DNA from: an uncultured Eubacteriales bacterium
GTDB taxonomy: Bacteria > Bacillota > Clostridia > Christensenellales > Aristaeellaceae
Assembly: GCA_900542395.1 (NCBI GenBank)
Contig: UQNM01000013.1
Location: 1 to 37,494, forward strand
Length of the DNA: 37,494 bases
Direction of reading: 5' to 3'
Position 1 is the stretch's first letter. Each line of letters starts with the position of its first letter. This document shows, piece by piece, positions 1 to 8,213 of the stretch. A program made the translations under genes and the position numbers. The notes under the pieces were generated by a model. The model saw only the letters and a list, made by a program, of their open reading frames with translations, had not been told where the DNA came from and did no database searches.

Positions 1-52
<52 letters not shown>

Positions 53-63
53 GAAACATATAA

Positions 64-110
64 AACCGAATCCGTTTTCCAAGTTGGAAAACGGGTTCGG
101 TTTTTTTTAC
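64..110 (+). terminator. Intrinsic terminator of the tRNA unit
   Basis: A 17-bp stem (64-80 with 86-102, one G-T wobble) has a 5-nt loop and runs into eight T residues. It lies directly behind the tRNA. Confidence 0.9.
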
Positions 111-194
111 CTTCCATTCCGATGATTTTGAAAACGGCAAACGGAGAAAAGCTTCTTCCAAGCGCCGAACGCGATCATCCGCCATAACGAAAAG

Positions 195-240
195 ATTCCG
201 CCAGCGTCTGATCCCTGACTCTGACGGAATTTTTCTTATA
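195..240 (-). terminator. Probable terminator of the AI-2E permease unit
   Basis: ATTCCG-type arms flank a loop at about 195-233, with one mismatch in the stem. The hairpin lies just beyond the permease stop at 256. Read leftward it is followed by a short T stretch, so the end signal is moderate. The rest of 113-255 shows no gene. Confidence 0.5.
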
Positions 241-255
241 CACCCTTTCTTACAC

Positions 256-1440
256 TTACAAGGCGTCTGATTTCTTCATAAACTCCAAATAAAGGCTGTA
301 CAGCACCGCGCAGACCGGAACGCTGAAGAGCATGCCCATGATGCCGAATGCCTCGCCGCCAATCGTAACCGCCATCAAAACGAGCAGCCCCGGAAGACCA
401 ACAGATTTTCCGACAACCTTCGGATAAATCAGATTGCCCTCTACCTGCTGCAAAACCAGCAGGAAGACGACAAACCATACCGCCTTGACCGGATCTGCCA
501 GTAGAATCAGAAATGCACCAAAACCGCCGCCAAGCCATGCGCCAAAGATCGGCACCAACGCGGTAACCGCAACAAACGTTGAAACCGCCCCGGCATATGG
601 AATGCCCAGCATCAACATGCCGACAAAGCAGAGCGCGCCGATGATGATCGCCTCCGTCAACTGGCCGCTGACAAAGTTCGTGAAGGTGTGGTTCGTCAGC
701 GATGCGATGTTCAGCAATCGCTGCGCCTTTCGGCACGGAAGCACCGTCAGGGTGAGTTTTTTCAAGTGAACCGCGACGCTCTCCTTTTTCGCAAGCAGAT
801 AAATGGCAAAGACAAACGCCAGAACCGCATCGACCAAAATGGAGAGAATGGATGTTGCCGCGCCCCATGTTACCGAAATAAGCCCGCTTCCTTCGATATC
901 CATCCACGCGGTGATTTTTTCAATCAGCAGATCCGAATCAATGGCGTATTCCGGCAGAATGACATTGTATTTCGCCGCAAATCGAGAAACCTCCATCCAC
1001 CACTGACCAATTTCGTCAACATAGGCGGGAATATTGCGGATAAATTCATTTCCCGATTCCCGTAGGCTCGGAATCATCATAAACACAACAGCAAATAGGA
1101 TTCCGAGCATGAGAACGGCGCTTAACGTCAGACACACCGGTCGGGTCAGTTTCGCAGGCGCTTTTCGGAGCATATTCTTCCAAAGGCGCTCTAACGGCCG
1201 AAGCATGATATTCATCAAGAACGCAATCGCCCCGCCAATCAGGAACGGCGATACCAGCGCGAACACGCTGTTCAGAAAGCGCAGAACCGCATCGAGATTC
1301 ATCAGCGCCCACGCAAAAACAATGAGCATCATCAGCGCGCGGATGATGTACTGCACGATATAGAGATCGAAGGATTTTCCTTCCTGCGGCGCAGAGGTCA
1401 TGCTTTGATCGCTGTCCGTATCCTGTACTTTTTTCACCAT
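256..1440 (-). CDS. AI-2E family transporter (YtvI/YhhT-like permease)
   Basis: A 394-residue polytopic membrane protein. A cytoplasmic N-terminal tail of about 25 residues is followed by two hydrophobic hairpins (about 30-90), a long segment rich in charged residues, and a cluster of Gly-rich helices near the C-terminus (LVPIFGAWLGGGFGAFLILL, then VEGNLIYPKVVG). This is the usual layout of the AI-2E/PF01594 family, and 350-400 residues is the family's normal length. Members are proposed exporters; the substrate here is unknown, and AI-2 itself is not implied. The start is supported by GGAGGAA 5 nt upstream. Only 15 bp separate it from the CBS/CorC gene upstream, so the two are probably co-transcribed. 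Confidence 0.88.
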   Translation of the reverse strand: MVKKVQDTDSDQSMTSAPQEGKSFDLYIVQYIIRALMMLIVFAWALMNLDAVLRFLNSVFALVSPFLIGGAIAFLMNIMLRPLERLWKNMLRKAPAKLTRPVCLTLSAVLMLGILFAVVFMMIPSLRESGNEFIRNIPAYVDEIGQWWMEVSRFAAKYNVILPEYAIDSDLLIEKITAWMDIEGSGLISVTWGAATSILSILVDAVLAFVFAIYLLAKKESVAVHLKKLTLTVLPCRKAQRLLNIASLTNHTFTNFVSGQLTEAIIIGALCFVGMLMLGIPYAGAVSTFVAVTALVPIFGAWLGGGFGAFLILLADPVKAVWFVVFLLVLQQVEGNLIYPKVVGKSVGLPGLLVLMAVTIGGEAFGIMGMLFSVPVCAVLYSLYLEFMKKSDAL

Positions 1441-1455
1441 GCTTCCTCCGTTTTG

Positions 1456-2706
1456 TTATTCCGTATACGTTTCGTCCGGCTCGCATGGCCTGACCGTGAT
1501 AAAGGATACTCGGCAAGTGCTTACCTCAGAAACCGTAATTTCCAGATGGCAGACTGAAAAAGATTCACCCCGAACCGGAACGTGGTTCAACTGTTCCATC
1601 ACCCAGCCGCCAACCGAAACGCTGTCGGATTCCAGCTTCACGTCAAAGAACTCCATGAAATCTTCCAAACTGGCAGAACAATCCACACGGTAGGCGCTTT
1701 CATCCATTTTTTCAAAATGCTCTTCCACCTCATCATGCTCGTCCCAGATTTCACCAACCAGCTCTTCCAGGATATCCTCCATCGTCACAATGCCGAGCGT
1801 TCCGCCAAAATCGTCTATAACGACGGCAATGTGCGCTTTCTGGCGCTGGAATGTTTTCAGGATATCCCGAATCTTCGTGTGCTGATAGACAAACAGCGGC
1901 GCGGTCATAATTTCCGCAATGGGGCGCTCCGTCATCTTGCCGTTGCAATAGAAATCCTTCTGACAAAGAATGCCAACCACCTGATCAATCGTATCCCGAT
2001 AAACCAGCAGGCGGGAAAAACCGGACTGCGTAAAGGCTTTTGCAATTTGCTCATGGCTTTCCTGAATCTCCACCGCCTCCAACTCGATCCGGTGCGTCAG
2101 GATTTCCGCCGCTGTCAACTCTTGGAATTCAAGCGCGTTTCGCAGAAGCTCTCCCTCATTTTCATCAATGCCGCCATCCTGCTCAACGTCTTCCACGAAG
2201 AGAAGCAATTCCTCGTGGGACATTTTGGCATTTTCGTCGGTCTTGAAAAAGCGGGAAATGAGTTTCTTCCACTGGGAAAAAAGAAAATTCAGCGGCGTCA
2301 GCACCCAAATCCACAGGCGGATAAAGGGGGCGCTGACCATGGCAAAGCGTTCCGGCGCATCCTTCGCCACGCTCTTGGGGGTGATTTCGCCAAAGATCAG
2401 AACAACGACCGTCACAACGACAGTGGAAATCGTCGCACCCATGTCGCCGTAAAGACCCACAAACAGAAGCGTACCGATCGACGCAACCATGATATTCACG
2501 ATATTGTTTCCGATCAGGATGGTCGAGATCAGCTTGTCGTAATTCCCCGCCAGCTTGAGCGTCAGCGCCGCTCTCCTGTTTCCGTTATCCGCGAGGACCT
2601 TCAGCCGAGTCTTATTCAAAGACGAAAATGCCGTTTCTGTCGCGCTGAAATAGGCGGACATGGCAATACAGATGACCATTGCCAAAATACTTCCCATATA
2701 ATCCAT
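1456..2706 (-). CDS. Hemolysin-C/CorC family membrane protein (DUF21-CBS-CorC)
   Basis: 416 residues in the standard order: a CNNM/DUF21 membrane domain with four hydrophobic helices (about 1-180), a pair of CBS domains (about 205-330, containing GGTLGIVTMEDILEELVGEI) and a C-terminal CorC_HlyC domain (about 340-412). Family members are membrane proteins tied to Mg2+/Co2+ homeostasis, and the CBS pair binds adenine nucleotides. The older name hemolysin is historical. AAGGAG lies about 8 nt before the ATG. It is preceded by a small ORF and followed by the AI-2E permease, all leftward. Confidence 0.9.
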   Translation of the reverse strand: MDYMGSILAMVICIAMSAYFSATETAFSSLNKTRLKVLADNGNRRAALTLKLAGNYDKLISTILIGNNIVNIMVASIGTLLFVGLYGDMGATISTVVVTVVVLIFGEITPKSVAKDAPERFAMVSAPFIRLWIWVLTPLNFLFSQWKKLISRFFKTDENAKMSHEELLLFVEDVEQDGGIDENEGELLRNALEFQELTAAEILTHRIELEAVEIQESHEQIAKAFTQSGFSRLLVYRDTIDQVVGILCQKDFYCNGKMTERPIAEIMTAPLFVYQHTKIRDILKTFQRQKAHIAVVIDDFGGTLGIVTMEDILEELVGEIWDEHDEVEEHFEKMDESAYRVDCSASLEDFMEFFDVKLESDSVSVGGWVMEQLNHVPVRGESFSVCHLEITVSEVSTCRVSFITVRPCEPDETYTE

Positions 2707-2755
2707 ACAAAACTCCTTGATTTTCTGTTCATCCTCATTCCATGCGATAGCAGGT

Positions 2756-2941
2756 TCAGCCCGCCTGCATCAGCGGTCTGGAAACGTTCGATCCTGCGCG
2801 CACGAGCGGTCTTGGCATCCTTTTCCGTGCGTCAAAAAAACATACCTGCGTCCCATGCCGCAGCAAAGGGCGCAGATATGCCGTATATGAACAGACCTGA
2901 TCCATGTTGTTGCCGGTATCGTCGCTACTGTCGTATTCCAC
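2756..2941 (-). CDS. Small hypothetical protein (61 aa, GTG start)
   Basis: I do not recognise this protein. It starts with GTG 9 nt behind a perfect AGGAGG, which is the main reason to believe in it. The N-terminal part is acidic (EYDSSDDTGNN), then comes an aromatic/basic part (SYTAYLRPLLRHGTQVCFFD) and an Arg-rich end. There is no signal peptide or membrane segment. It lies 50 bp upstream of the CorC-like gene in the same direction and could be a small protein or a leader ORF of that operon. An upstream TATGAT could be its -10 box, but I see no convincing -35. Confidence 0.45.
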   Translation of the reverse strand: MEYDSSDDTGNNMDQVCSYTAYLRPLLRHGTQVCFFDARKRMPRPLVRAGSNVSRPLMQAG

Positions 2942-2961
2942 GAACTTTTTTCCTCCTTGCC

Positions 2962-2991
2962 GCTGCGCGCCGTATATGGATGGCGCGCAGC
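2962..2991 (-). promoter_or_regulatory. Leader hairpin ahead of the 61-aa ORF
   Basis: A perfect 10-bp stem (2962-2971 with 2982-2991, arm GCTGCGCGCC) has a 10-nt loop. It sits just upstream of the ribosome site of the small ORF. No T run follows, so it is not a normal terminator. It may be a leader structure. Confidence 0.5.
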
Positions 2992-3074
2992 CTTCTATAC
3001 GTTTATCATAGCATTTTTACGGTGTAGATTTGGTAAAGAAACGGGAGCCGCGCCATATCCTCACGCAGGGAAAC

Positions 3075-3103
3075 TTGATGTGCTCCCTCTCATGGGGTAT
3101 AAT
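3075..3103 (+). promoter_or_regulatory. Sigma-A type promoter of the two-component pair
   Basis: TTGATG (3075-3080), a 17-nt spacer and TATAAT (3098-3103). The kinase ATG follows 27 nt later, behind AGGAG. This placement excludes longer kinase ORFs that would begin upstream of the promoter. Confidence 0.85.
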
Positions 3104-3130
3104 GAGCCTGTAAAAAAGCAAAGGAGACGC

Positions 3131-4219
3131 ATGATGAAAAACCGCCAGCGACAGAGGGATATTTTGTTTTCAGCCACCGTCTTTCTGAGCGCATTTGCCG
3201 TCAACCTTCTGATCCAGAAGCTCTTTACCACGCAGACGCTGGTTCCCATGATCTTTGTTTTCGGCGTGTTTCTGATTTCGCTGAAAACCCATGGATATCG
3301 CTACGGGATCGTTTCGGCAATCGTCAGCGTTTTCGCGGTGAATTTTGCTTTTACCTATCCCTATTATGCCTTTGACTTCTTTGTGGAAGAAAGCATCCTT
3401 TCCGCCGTAATCATGCTGATCGTCGCCGTTTCCACCAGCGCGCTAAACATTCGGATCCGAGATCAGGAATTGCTTCGGGTGCGGGAACAGGAAAAACTGC
3501 GGGCAGAAAGCGAAAAAGAAAGGATGCGGGGCAATCTCCTGCGGGCGATCTCTCACGATCTGCGCACGCCCCTCACCTCAATATACGGCTCATCCTCCAC
3601 GCTGATGACCAAATATGACGCGCTTTCCAAGGAACAGCAGCTCAAGCTGCTGGGGGAAATCCGGGAGGACAGCGACTGGCTCATCCGCATGGTTGAAAAT
3701 CTGCTATCCGTCACAAGGATCGACGATTCAAAGGTCGAGGTTGTCAAAACGCCGACCGTTTTGGATGAGCTGATCGATTCGGTTCTGATGAAGTTCTCCA
3801 AAAAACATCCGAATCAGAAGGTAATCACCCGGATTCCGGACGATTTTGTCGATATTCCCATGGATTCCATTTTAATCGAACAGGTGTTGCTGAATCTTCT
3901 GGAAAACGCCGTGTTTCATGCGAAGGGAATGACGGAGCTGAGTCTGTCCGTTTCCCTTGTGGAAAATCAGGCGGTATTTGAAGTCGCCGATAACGGCTGC
4001 GGTATTCCGGAGGATGCGCTTCATAAGATTTTTACCGGAAACTATGAAAAAACCGCTGCGCCGGTAGACGGAACACGCAGCAATATGGGCATCGGGCTAT
4101 CTGTGTGCGCCGCCATCATCAAGGCGCACGGCAGCGAAATTTTCACAGAAAACAGGGAAAGCGGCGGCGCTGTATTCCGTTTTTCTCTGGAAAGAGGGGG
4201 CGACGACGACGGGCAATAA
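3131..4219 (+). CDS. KdpD-like sensor histidine kinase, short form (DUF4118)
   Basis: 362 residues from the ATG at 3131 (3134 is equally possible behind AGGAG). Four hydrophobic segments between residues 11 and 107 match the DUF4118 membrane module of KdpD. A charged linker and a HisKA domain follow, with phospho-acceptor His142 in AISHDLRTPLTS. The HATPase domain shows the N box (LLNLLENAVFHA), G1 (DNGCGIP) and G2 (GIGLSV). The large N-terminal KdpD/USP sensor region of full KdpD is absent, so this is the truncated form common in Firmicutes. It reads directly into its response regulator. No kdpFABC genes are in the window, so the signal is unknown; K+ is only one possibility. Confidence 0.88.
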   Translation: MMKNRQRQRDILFSATVFLSAFAVNLLIQKLFTTQTLVPMIFVFGVFLISLKTHGYRYGIVSAIVSVFAVNFAFTYPYYAFDFFVEESILSAVIMLIVAVSTSALNIRIRDQELLRVREQEKLRAESEKERMRGNLLRAISHDLRTPLTSIYGSSSTLMTKYDALSKEQQLKLLGEIREDSDWLIRMVENLLSVTRIDDSKVEVVKTPTVLDELIDSVLMKFSKKHPNQKVITRIPDDFVDIPMDSILIEQVLLNLLENAVFHAKGMTELSLSVSLVENQAVFEVADNGCGIPEDALHKIFTGNYEKTAAPVDGTRSNMGIGLSVCAAIIKAHGSEIFTENRESGGAVFRFSLERGGDDDGQ

Positions 4220-4934
4220 CAAGTACAAAATTCTGATCGTCGAGGATGAAGCCAACATCCGCAGTTTTATCAGAGCCAATCTGGAAACCAGCGATTATCA
4301 GGTGCTCTGTGCGGAAACCTGCTCGCTGGGCATGATGATGTACGCCTCCCATCGTCCGGATCTCATCATTCTGGATCTCGGTTTGCCGGATCGGGACGGT
4401 CTTGATTTGATTCGGGAAGTACGAAAATCAGATACTCTCCCCATCATTGTGCTTTCTGCCCGTTCCAACGAAAGGGACAAGGTGGAGGCGTTGGATCTGG
4501 GGGCAAACGATTACATCACCAAACCGTTTGGAACAGAAGAGCTATTGGCTCGTATTCGCGCCGTTCTTCGCAGTCAGCGCCATAACAAAGAAAACGCGCC
4601 CAGCGGCAAATTTCAGCTTCAGGATCTGCTGATCGATTATGACAAACGGCAGGTTTTTGTCGGCAAAGCTGAAATTGACCTGACCCAAACGGAATACAAC
4701 ATCACGGCTTTACTCTCCATTCACGCGGGAAAGGTGCTGACGTATGCCGCCATCATCCGTGCAATCTGGGGCTATTCGGATTATGGAAGTGTCAAGAAGC
4801 TGCAGGTCAACATGAAGAATATCCGAAAGAAAATGGGCGTAACCCCCGGTGAAAAGCGCTATATCATCAACGAGCTCGGCGTCGGCTATCGTATGCTGGA
4901 TGATGGTGAGGTCGTTTCGGACGGCCTTCTTTGA
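4206..4934 (+). CDS. KdpE-like OmpR-family response regulator (non-canonical start)
   Basis: About 242 residues. The receiver domain starts with KILIVEDE and carries the acidic pocket, the phospho-acceptor Asp in LIILDLGLPD, a Ser in VLSAR and the Lys in KPFG. A winged-helix trans_reg_C DNA-binding domain follows (QTEYNITALL to LGVGYRML). The first ATG/GTG/TTG in frame is a GTG at 4302, which would remove the first beta strand and the acidic pocket, so the true start must be upstream. No ATG, GTG or TTG exists there. ACG codons at 4203, 4206 and 4209 lie behind GAGGGGG (4194-4200) and are the best candidates. It overlaps the kinase stop (4217-4219) and acts with that kinase. Confidence 0.85.
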   Translation, partial: TTGNNKYKILIVEDEANIRSFIRANLETSDYQVLCAETCSLGMMMYASHRPDLIILDLGLPDRDGLDLIREVRKSDTLPIIVLSARSNERDKVEALDLGANDYITKPFGTEELLARIRAVLRSQRHNKENAPSGKFQLQDLLIDYDKRQVFVGKAEIDLTQTEYNITALLSIHAGKVLTYAAIIRAIWGYSDYGSVKKLQVNMKNIRKKMGVTPGEKRYIINELGVGYRMLDDGEVVSDGLL

Positions 4935-5012
4935 TGAACACAAGGGAGATATGCCCGCTATTCCTCCGGCATCCAGCGTGAGGAAGCGCTTTTCTCGCTT
5001 TATCGCAATACA

Positions 5013-5050
5013 AAAGGACGCTGCGGAATTGCTCTTCCACAGCGTCCTTT
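5013..5050. terminator. Bidirectional terminator between convergent genes
   Basis: A 16-bp stem (5013-5028 with 5035-5050, one G-T wobble) has a 6-nt loop and is bordered by A-rich and T-rich ends. It lies between the response regulator (rightward) and the reductase (leftward) and can serve both. Confidence 0.85.
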
Positions 5051-5053
5051 GCG

Positions 5054-5971
5054 TTATGCCTGATGTTTTTGTTCCATTGCGTGCACCAACTGAACCATCG
5101 CGCGATGGGTCGGCGCGGGCACGCCGTTTCGTTCGCTGGCGCGGATGACGCTGCCGCTGATGGTATCCACCTCGGTGCGGCGGCCATCCCGCAGGTCGGC
5201 GTAAATGCTCGTCAAACCGGCGGGGCTGTCCGTACAGACTCTGCGCACCTCGGCGACCTTTTCATCCGCGTCGAACTCGATTCCCTCGCCCGCCGCGACG
5301 GCCACCGCCTCGCGCACCAGCGTTTCGCAAATCGCCCACGCGCTCGGGTTTTCCGCAATGAAACCCATCGGCACCTGCAACACGCCGGTCAGCACGCTGG
5401 CCGATACGTTGGTCAGCATCTTCTGCCAGATCAGGCGCTTGATATCCTGCTTGCAGTCGGTTTCAAAGCCGCAGGAGGCAAACGCCTCGCGGATCGGCTC
5501 AAGCCGCGCCGCGTCCCCGACCAAGGGGCCGATGTGCGTCCAGCCGCTGCCGCCGTGGCGGATTTCGCCGTTCCCGATGACGGCGCTGTTGTGCTGCGTC
5601 GTGCCGATGACGATATGCGCGTCATCCGTAAACCGGCGGAGCACCTCCTCGTGGCCGCTGCCGTTTTGCAGCGTCATCAGATAGGTATCTCGGCCGATCA
5701 GCGCGCGGTTCGCCTCCAGCGCCGCCTCGCTCTGCATCGACTTGACGAACAGGATCACCAGATCGACCGGCGCCATGCCGCTCGTGTCGCCCGTGATGCC
5801 CGGCCGATAGACGGCGGCGCTTCCGTCCGGCTCGGCGATGCGCAGACCGTCCGCCCGAATTTTCGCGATGCGGTCGGGGTCTCTTTCCACCAGTGTCACG
5901 TCGTTGTTCCGGCTCAGATAGCCGCCGTACAGCGCGCCCATCGCGCCGCAGCCAATCACCGCGATTTTCAC
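5054..5971 (-). CDS. 2-dehydropantoate 2-reductase family protein (PanE/ApbA)
   Basis: 305 residues. The N-terminal Rossmann fold has the dinucleotide motif GCGAMGALYGG at residues 8-18. The C-terminal ketopantoate reductase domain contains LIWQKMLTNVSASVLTGVL and TEVDTISGSV, which match the substrate Lys/Asn region and the TEID-type motif of the family. The family reduces ketopantoate to pantoate with NADPH on the way to coenzyme A. The start is GTG behind GGGAGG. No panB, panC or panD is nearby. The upstream partner (19 bp away) is a sugar-kinase-like gene, so a related 2-keto acid substrate cannot be excluded. Confidence 0.85.
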   Translation of the reverse strand: MKIAVIGCGAMGALYGGYLSRNNDVTLVERDPDRIAKIRADGLRIAEPDGSAAVYRPGITGDTSGMAPVDLVILFVKSMQSEAALEANRALIGRDTYLMTLQNGSGHEEVLRRFTDDAHIVIGTTQHNSAVIGNGEIRHGGSGWTHIGPLVGDAARLEPIREAFASCGFETDCKQDIKRLIWQKMLTNVSASVLTGVLQVPMGFIAENPSAWAICETLVREAVAVAAGEGIEFDADEKVAEVRRVCTDSPAGLTSIYADLRDGRRTEVDTISGSVIRASERNGVPAPTHRAMVQLVHAMEQKHQA

Positions 5972-5990
5972 GTTTGCCCGGCCTCCCTTG

Positions 5991-7118
5991 TTATCTGTAT
6001 CGGTTGTAACAATCCATCACAATGGCGTTCATCGCGTCCATCTTGAGCAGCATGTCCTTGGCCAGCGCGATCTGGCAGCGCGTGCGCACCAGATTGTGCT
6101 CGGCGTTCTTGATCTTGAAATACTTGTCGCCGACGATGTAATCATCCAAAAAACGCGTCGCCAGCTCGCAGGCCAGCGCAAAGCAGCTCAGGCCGAGCGT
6201 TTCCACCTCCCGCGGGGTCAGCGTGGCGGCGGTTTCCTTGAGGAAGCCCTCGGCAAACGCCCAATAGACGTTCAGGTTTACGCCCGCCTTGTCCGCGCGC
6301 GGGGAATCCTCCTCGACGAAATTCGCCGCGAAGCGAATCGCGTCGCCGAAATCGTGGCCGACCAGACCCGGCATCACCGTATCCAGGTCGATGACCACCA
6401 GCGCCTTCCTCGTCTCCTCGTCAAAGAGCACGTTGTTGATCTTCGTGTCGTTGTGGGTCACGCGCAGCGGCAGCTCGCCCCGCTCGTAGAGATCCGTCAG
6501 CGCGCAGGCCCGCTCCTCCACGGAGAGCAGCCAATCCAGCTCCGCCTTGACCGCCCCGACGCGGCCGCACGAGTCGCTCTCCATATCCTCGCGCAGCTTG
6601 GCGTAACGCTTGCGGGTATTGTGGAAATCCGGAATGGTATAATACAGGCTGCTCGCGTCGAAATCCGAGAGCATCATCTGGAAGCTGCCGAACGCCTCGC
6701 CCGCGCTGCGCACCACGCCCAGATCGTCGCAGGAATCGTAGGTCACGGAGGGCACGTAGTTGCTCAGCCGCCAGAAGCCGTCCTCGTCAAACAGATAGTT
6801 GCACCCGTCCTGCGTGTGATGAAAGTGCAGATACTGCGCACCGGGATGCTTTTGGCGGATGTGCCCCGTCACCCCGTCGATGTTTTTCATCAGCTCCACC
6901 GGCCGCTGAAAGGCGTAGGTGTTGACCCGCTGCACCAGATAGGATTTGACCTTCGCCATGCCGGTGCCGTCGTCGCGGATGTAGTTGACCTTATACGTGT
7001 GGTTGACATTGCCCATCTTGATCTCCTCGTAGGAGAAAAACGGGCCGGGAATCCGAAACGCCTCGCCAACCTCCAGCAGCTTGCGCGCGGTCTGCGGATT
7101 CATCGCCTCTTGACTCAT
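5991..7118 (-). CDS. Aminoglycoside-phosphotransferase-fold kinase, NahK-like
   Basis: 375 residues with the APH/choline-kinase fold. The catalytic loop THNDTKINNVLFD (His222, Asp224, Asn229) and the metal motif VVIDLDTVMPG (Asp244), then HDFGDAIR, resemble the N-acetylhexosamine 1-kinase group (NahK) more than antibiotic kinases. NahK phosphorylates GlcNAc/GalNAc at C1 for sugar salvage. By that analogy this is probably a cytoplasmic sugar or amino-sugar kinase. The assignment to NahK is by motif resemblance from memory, and no lacto-N-biose or GNB cluster is present. GAGGAG lies 13 nt before the ATG, a somewhat long spacing. It is the first gene of a two-gene unit with the PanE-like reductase. 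Confidence 0.75.
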   Translation of the reverse strand: MSQEAMNPQTARKLLEVGEAFRIPGPFFSYEEIKMGNVNHTYKVNYIRDDGTGMAKVKSYLVQRVNTYAFQRPVELMKNIDGVTGHIRQKHPGAQYLHFHHTQDGCNYLFDEDGFWRLSNYVPSVTYDSCDDLGVVRSAGEAFGSFQMMLSDFDASSLYYTIPDFHNTRKRYAKLREDMESDSCGRVGAVKAELDWLLSVEERACALTDLYERGELPLRVTHNDTKINNVLFDEETRKALVVIDLDTVMPGLVGHDFGDAIRFAANFVEEDSPRADKAGVNLNVYWAFAEGFLKETAATLTPREVETLGLSCFALACELATRFLDDYIVGDKYFKIKNAEHNLVRTRCQIALAKDMLLKMDAMNAIVMDCYNRYR

Positions 7119-7156
7119 AGAAAAATAAACTCCTCTCGGATGACAAACTCTTTTTT

Positions 7157-7185
7157 ATTATAACGCATTTGACCCGCTTTTGAAA
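7157..7185 (-). promoter_or_regulatory. Promoter of the kinase/reductase unit
   Basis: Read leftward: TTTCAA (7180-7185), a 17-nt spacer and TATAAT (7157-7162). It lies 39 nt ahead of the kinase ATG. Confidence 0.65.
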
Positions 7186-7269
7186 GCCGCTTTTCGCATC
7201 TTTCCCTGAATATAGGTGGATTTTGCGCGTTCGGGTGTTCTTACGCAATTTCATATCCGGCAAATACGC

Positions 7270-7313
7270 AAAAAGGGCGCGCGCCCTTCCCGTCCGGGAT
7301 GAGCGTGCGCCCC
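7270..7313 (-). terminator. Intrinsic terminator of the tetR gene
   Basis: Arms 7275-7284 and 7303-7312 pair with one wobble. The proximal arm is itself part of the 12-nt palindrome GGGCGCGCGCCC. Five T residues follow in the leftward direction. It separates tetR from the kinase unit. Confidence 0.75.
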
Positions 7314-7325
7314 TCTTTTGCTGTT

Positions 7326-7868
7326 TTACTTTGCCTGCGCGAGCAGCATCTCGTGCATGGCGTGCATGTTCGCCTCGATCTGCTGGCGGGTGAAGGCGGT
7401 GCGGCCCGTCGCCTGCATGGCGGCCATGCCGTGCGCGTAGAGCAGCAGCGCTGCGCAGACCTGCTTCGCCTTTTCGGCGTCCAGCCTCTTTTCCTCCACC
7501 TCGGCGGAAACCAGCGGCTCGCGAACCACTTCGCTGCCGAAGGTCTGGTCGTTCTCGCGCAGGAACATGTGCGCAAACAGCCGCGGCTGTTCCGTGGCGA
7601 AACGCACATACGCGCTGCAACGGCTCTCAACGGTATTGCCATCCTTCGCGTCTTCGCTGATGGTCTGTTCAAAGGCGTCGTGCGCCTTCTGATCGAGCGC
7701 ATTCTTCAAATCGTCCATGCCGGAGAAGTAGCTGAAAATCGGCTGGGTCGAGCAGTTAAGCGCCTTCGCAACGGATCGAGCGTTTACCGCGGCCATTCCC
7801 TCCTGGCAGAACATGGCAAATGATCTTTCCAGAATCATTTCCCGTGTAATTCTCTGTTTGGGCGGCAT
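7326..7868 (-). CDS. TetR family transcriptional regulator
   Basis: 180 residues from the ATG at 7868, which lies 8 nt behind AGGAAG. A GTG nine bases further upstream is less well spaced. The N-terminal helix-turn-helix (about 1-55) has the TetR pattern ITREMILERSFAMFCQEGMA...SVAKALNCSTQPIFSYFSGMDDL, in which the recognition-helix Tyr sits before F. The C-terminal ligand domain (about 60-180) is helical with no recognisable ligand class. It has its own promoter (7911-7939) and terminator. A palindrome at 7980-8005 is a possible operator. The target may be itself, the kinase unit, or the secreted protein to the right. Confidence 0.88.
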   Translation of the reverse strand: MPPKQRITREMILERSFAMFCQEGMAAVNARSVAKALNCSTQPIFSYFSGMDDLKNALDQKAHDAFEQTISEDAKDGNTVESRCSAYVRFATEQPRLFAHMFLRENDQTFGSEVVREPLVSAEVEEKRLDAEKAKQVCAALLLYAHGMAAMQATGRTAFTRQQIEANMHAMHEMLLAQAK

Positions 7869-7910
7869 AAATTCCACTTCCTATTTCTGAAATTAAAAGA
7901 ATCTTGGATT

Positions 7911-7939
7911 ATGGTAACATATTCTTTTCCTTTCGTCAA
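7911..7939 (-). promoter_or_regulatory. Probable promoter of tetR
   Basis: Read leftward: TTGACG (7934-7939), a 17-nt spacer and TACCAT (7911-7916). A second TTGACG lies 23 nt further upstream. The ATG of tetR is 43 nt downstream. Confidence 0.6.
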
Positions 7940-7979
7940 CATCTCCCCATACAATCCGTCAATTATATTTCTATATTGT

Positions 7980-8005
7980 TTTGCACACATATTTTTGTGT
8001 GCAAA
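7980..8005. promoter_or_regulatory. Palindrome upstream of tetR, possible operator
   Basis: A perfect 9-bp inverted repeat, TTTGCACAC (7980-7988) and GTGTGCAAA (7997-8005), is separated by an AT-only 8-nt centre. It sits in the AT-rich gap between tetR and the secreted-protein gene, about 110 bp from the tetR start. It could be a TetR-type operator; as a terminator it would lack a T run. Apart from this palindrome and two promoters, 7869-8213 shows nothing. Confidence 0.4.
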
Positions 8006-8147
8006 CACTCGTTTTTATTGGATTTCTTCGACACGATTCGCGGATTTTACCCGAAATTTTTCGGGGATTCATCCAAAAGATTTTTTTAAGGCGCGCCGGA
8101 TTGCCGCTTTTTCAACCCGCGGCGGCGCCTTCGCTCGCGCCGCTCGA

Positions 8148-8176
8148 TTGTGTTTTCGCCCGTTCCGTGCTATAAT
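8148..8176 (+). promoter_or_regulatory. Promoter of the secreted-protein gene
   Basis: TTGTGT (8148-8153), a 17-nt spacer and TATAAT (8171-8176), 37 nt ahead of the ATG at 8214. The ribosome site is GAGGT. Confidence 0.75.
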
Positions 8177-8213
8177 ACAGGTTCAACCTTCCGATTGAAA
8201 TGAGGTATGATGG

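Noticed and set aside
2957..3130. N-terminal extension of the KdpD-like kinase
   Set aside because: A promoter with a 17-nt spacer lies within it, and the ATG at 3131 has a ribosome site.
5991..7118. Antibiotic-resistance aminoglycoside kinase
   Set aside because: It shares the fold only. The motifs around the catalytic loop resemble sugar kinases of the NahK type. The same caution applies to 16837-17586.
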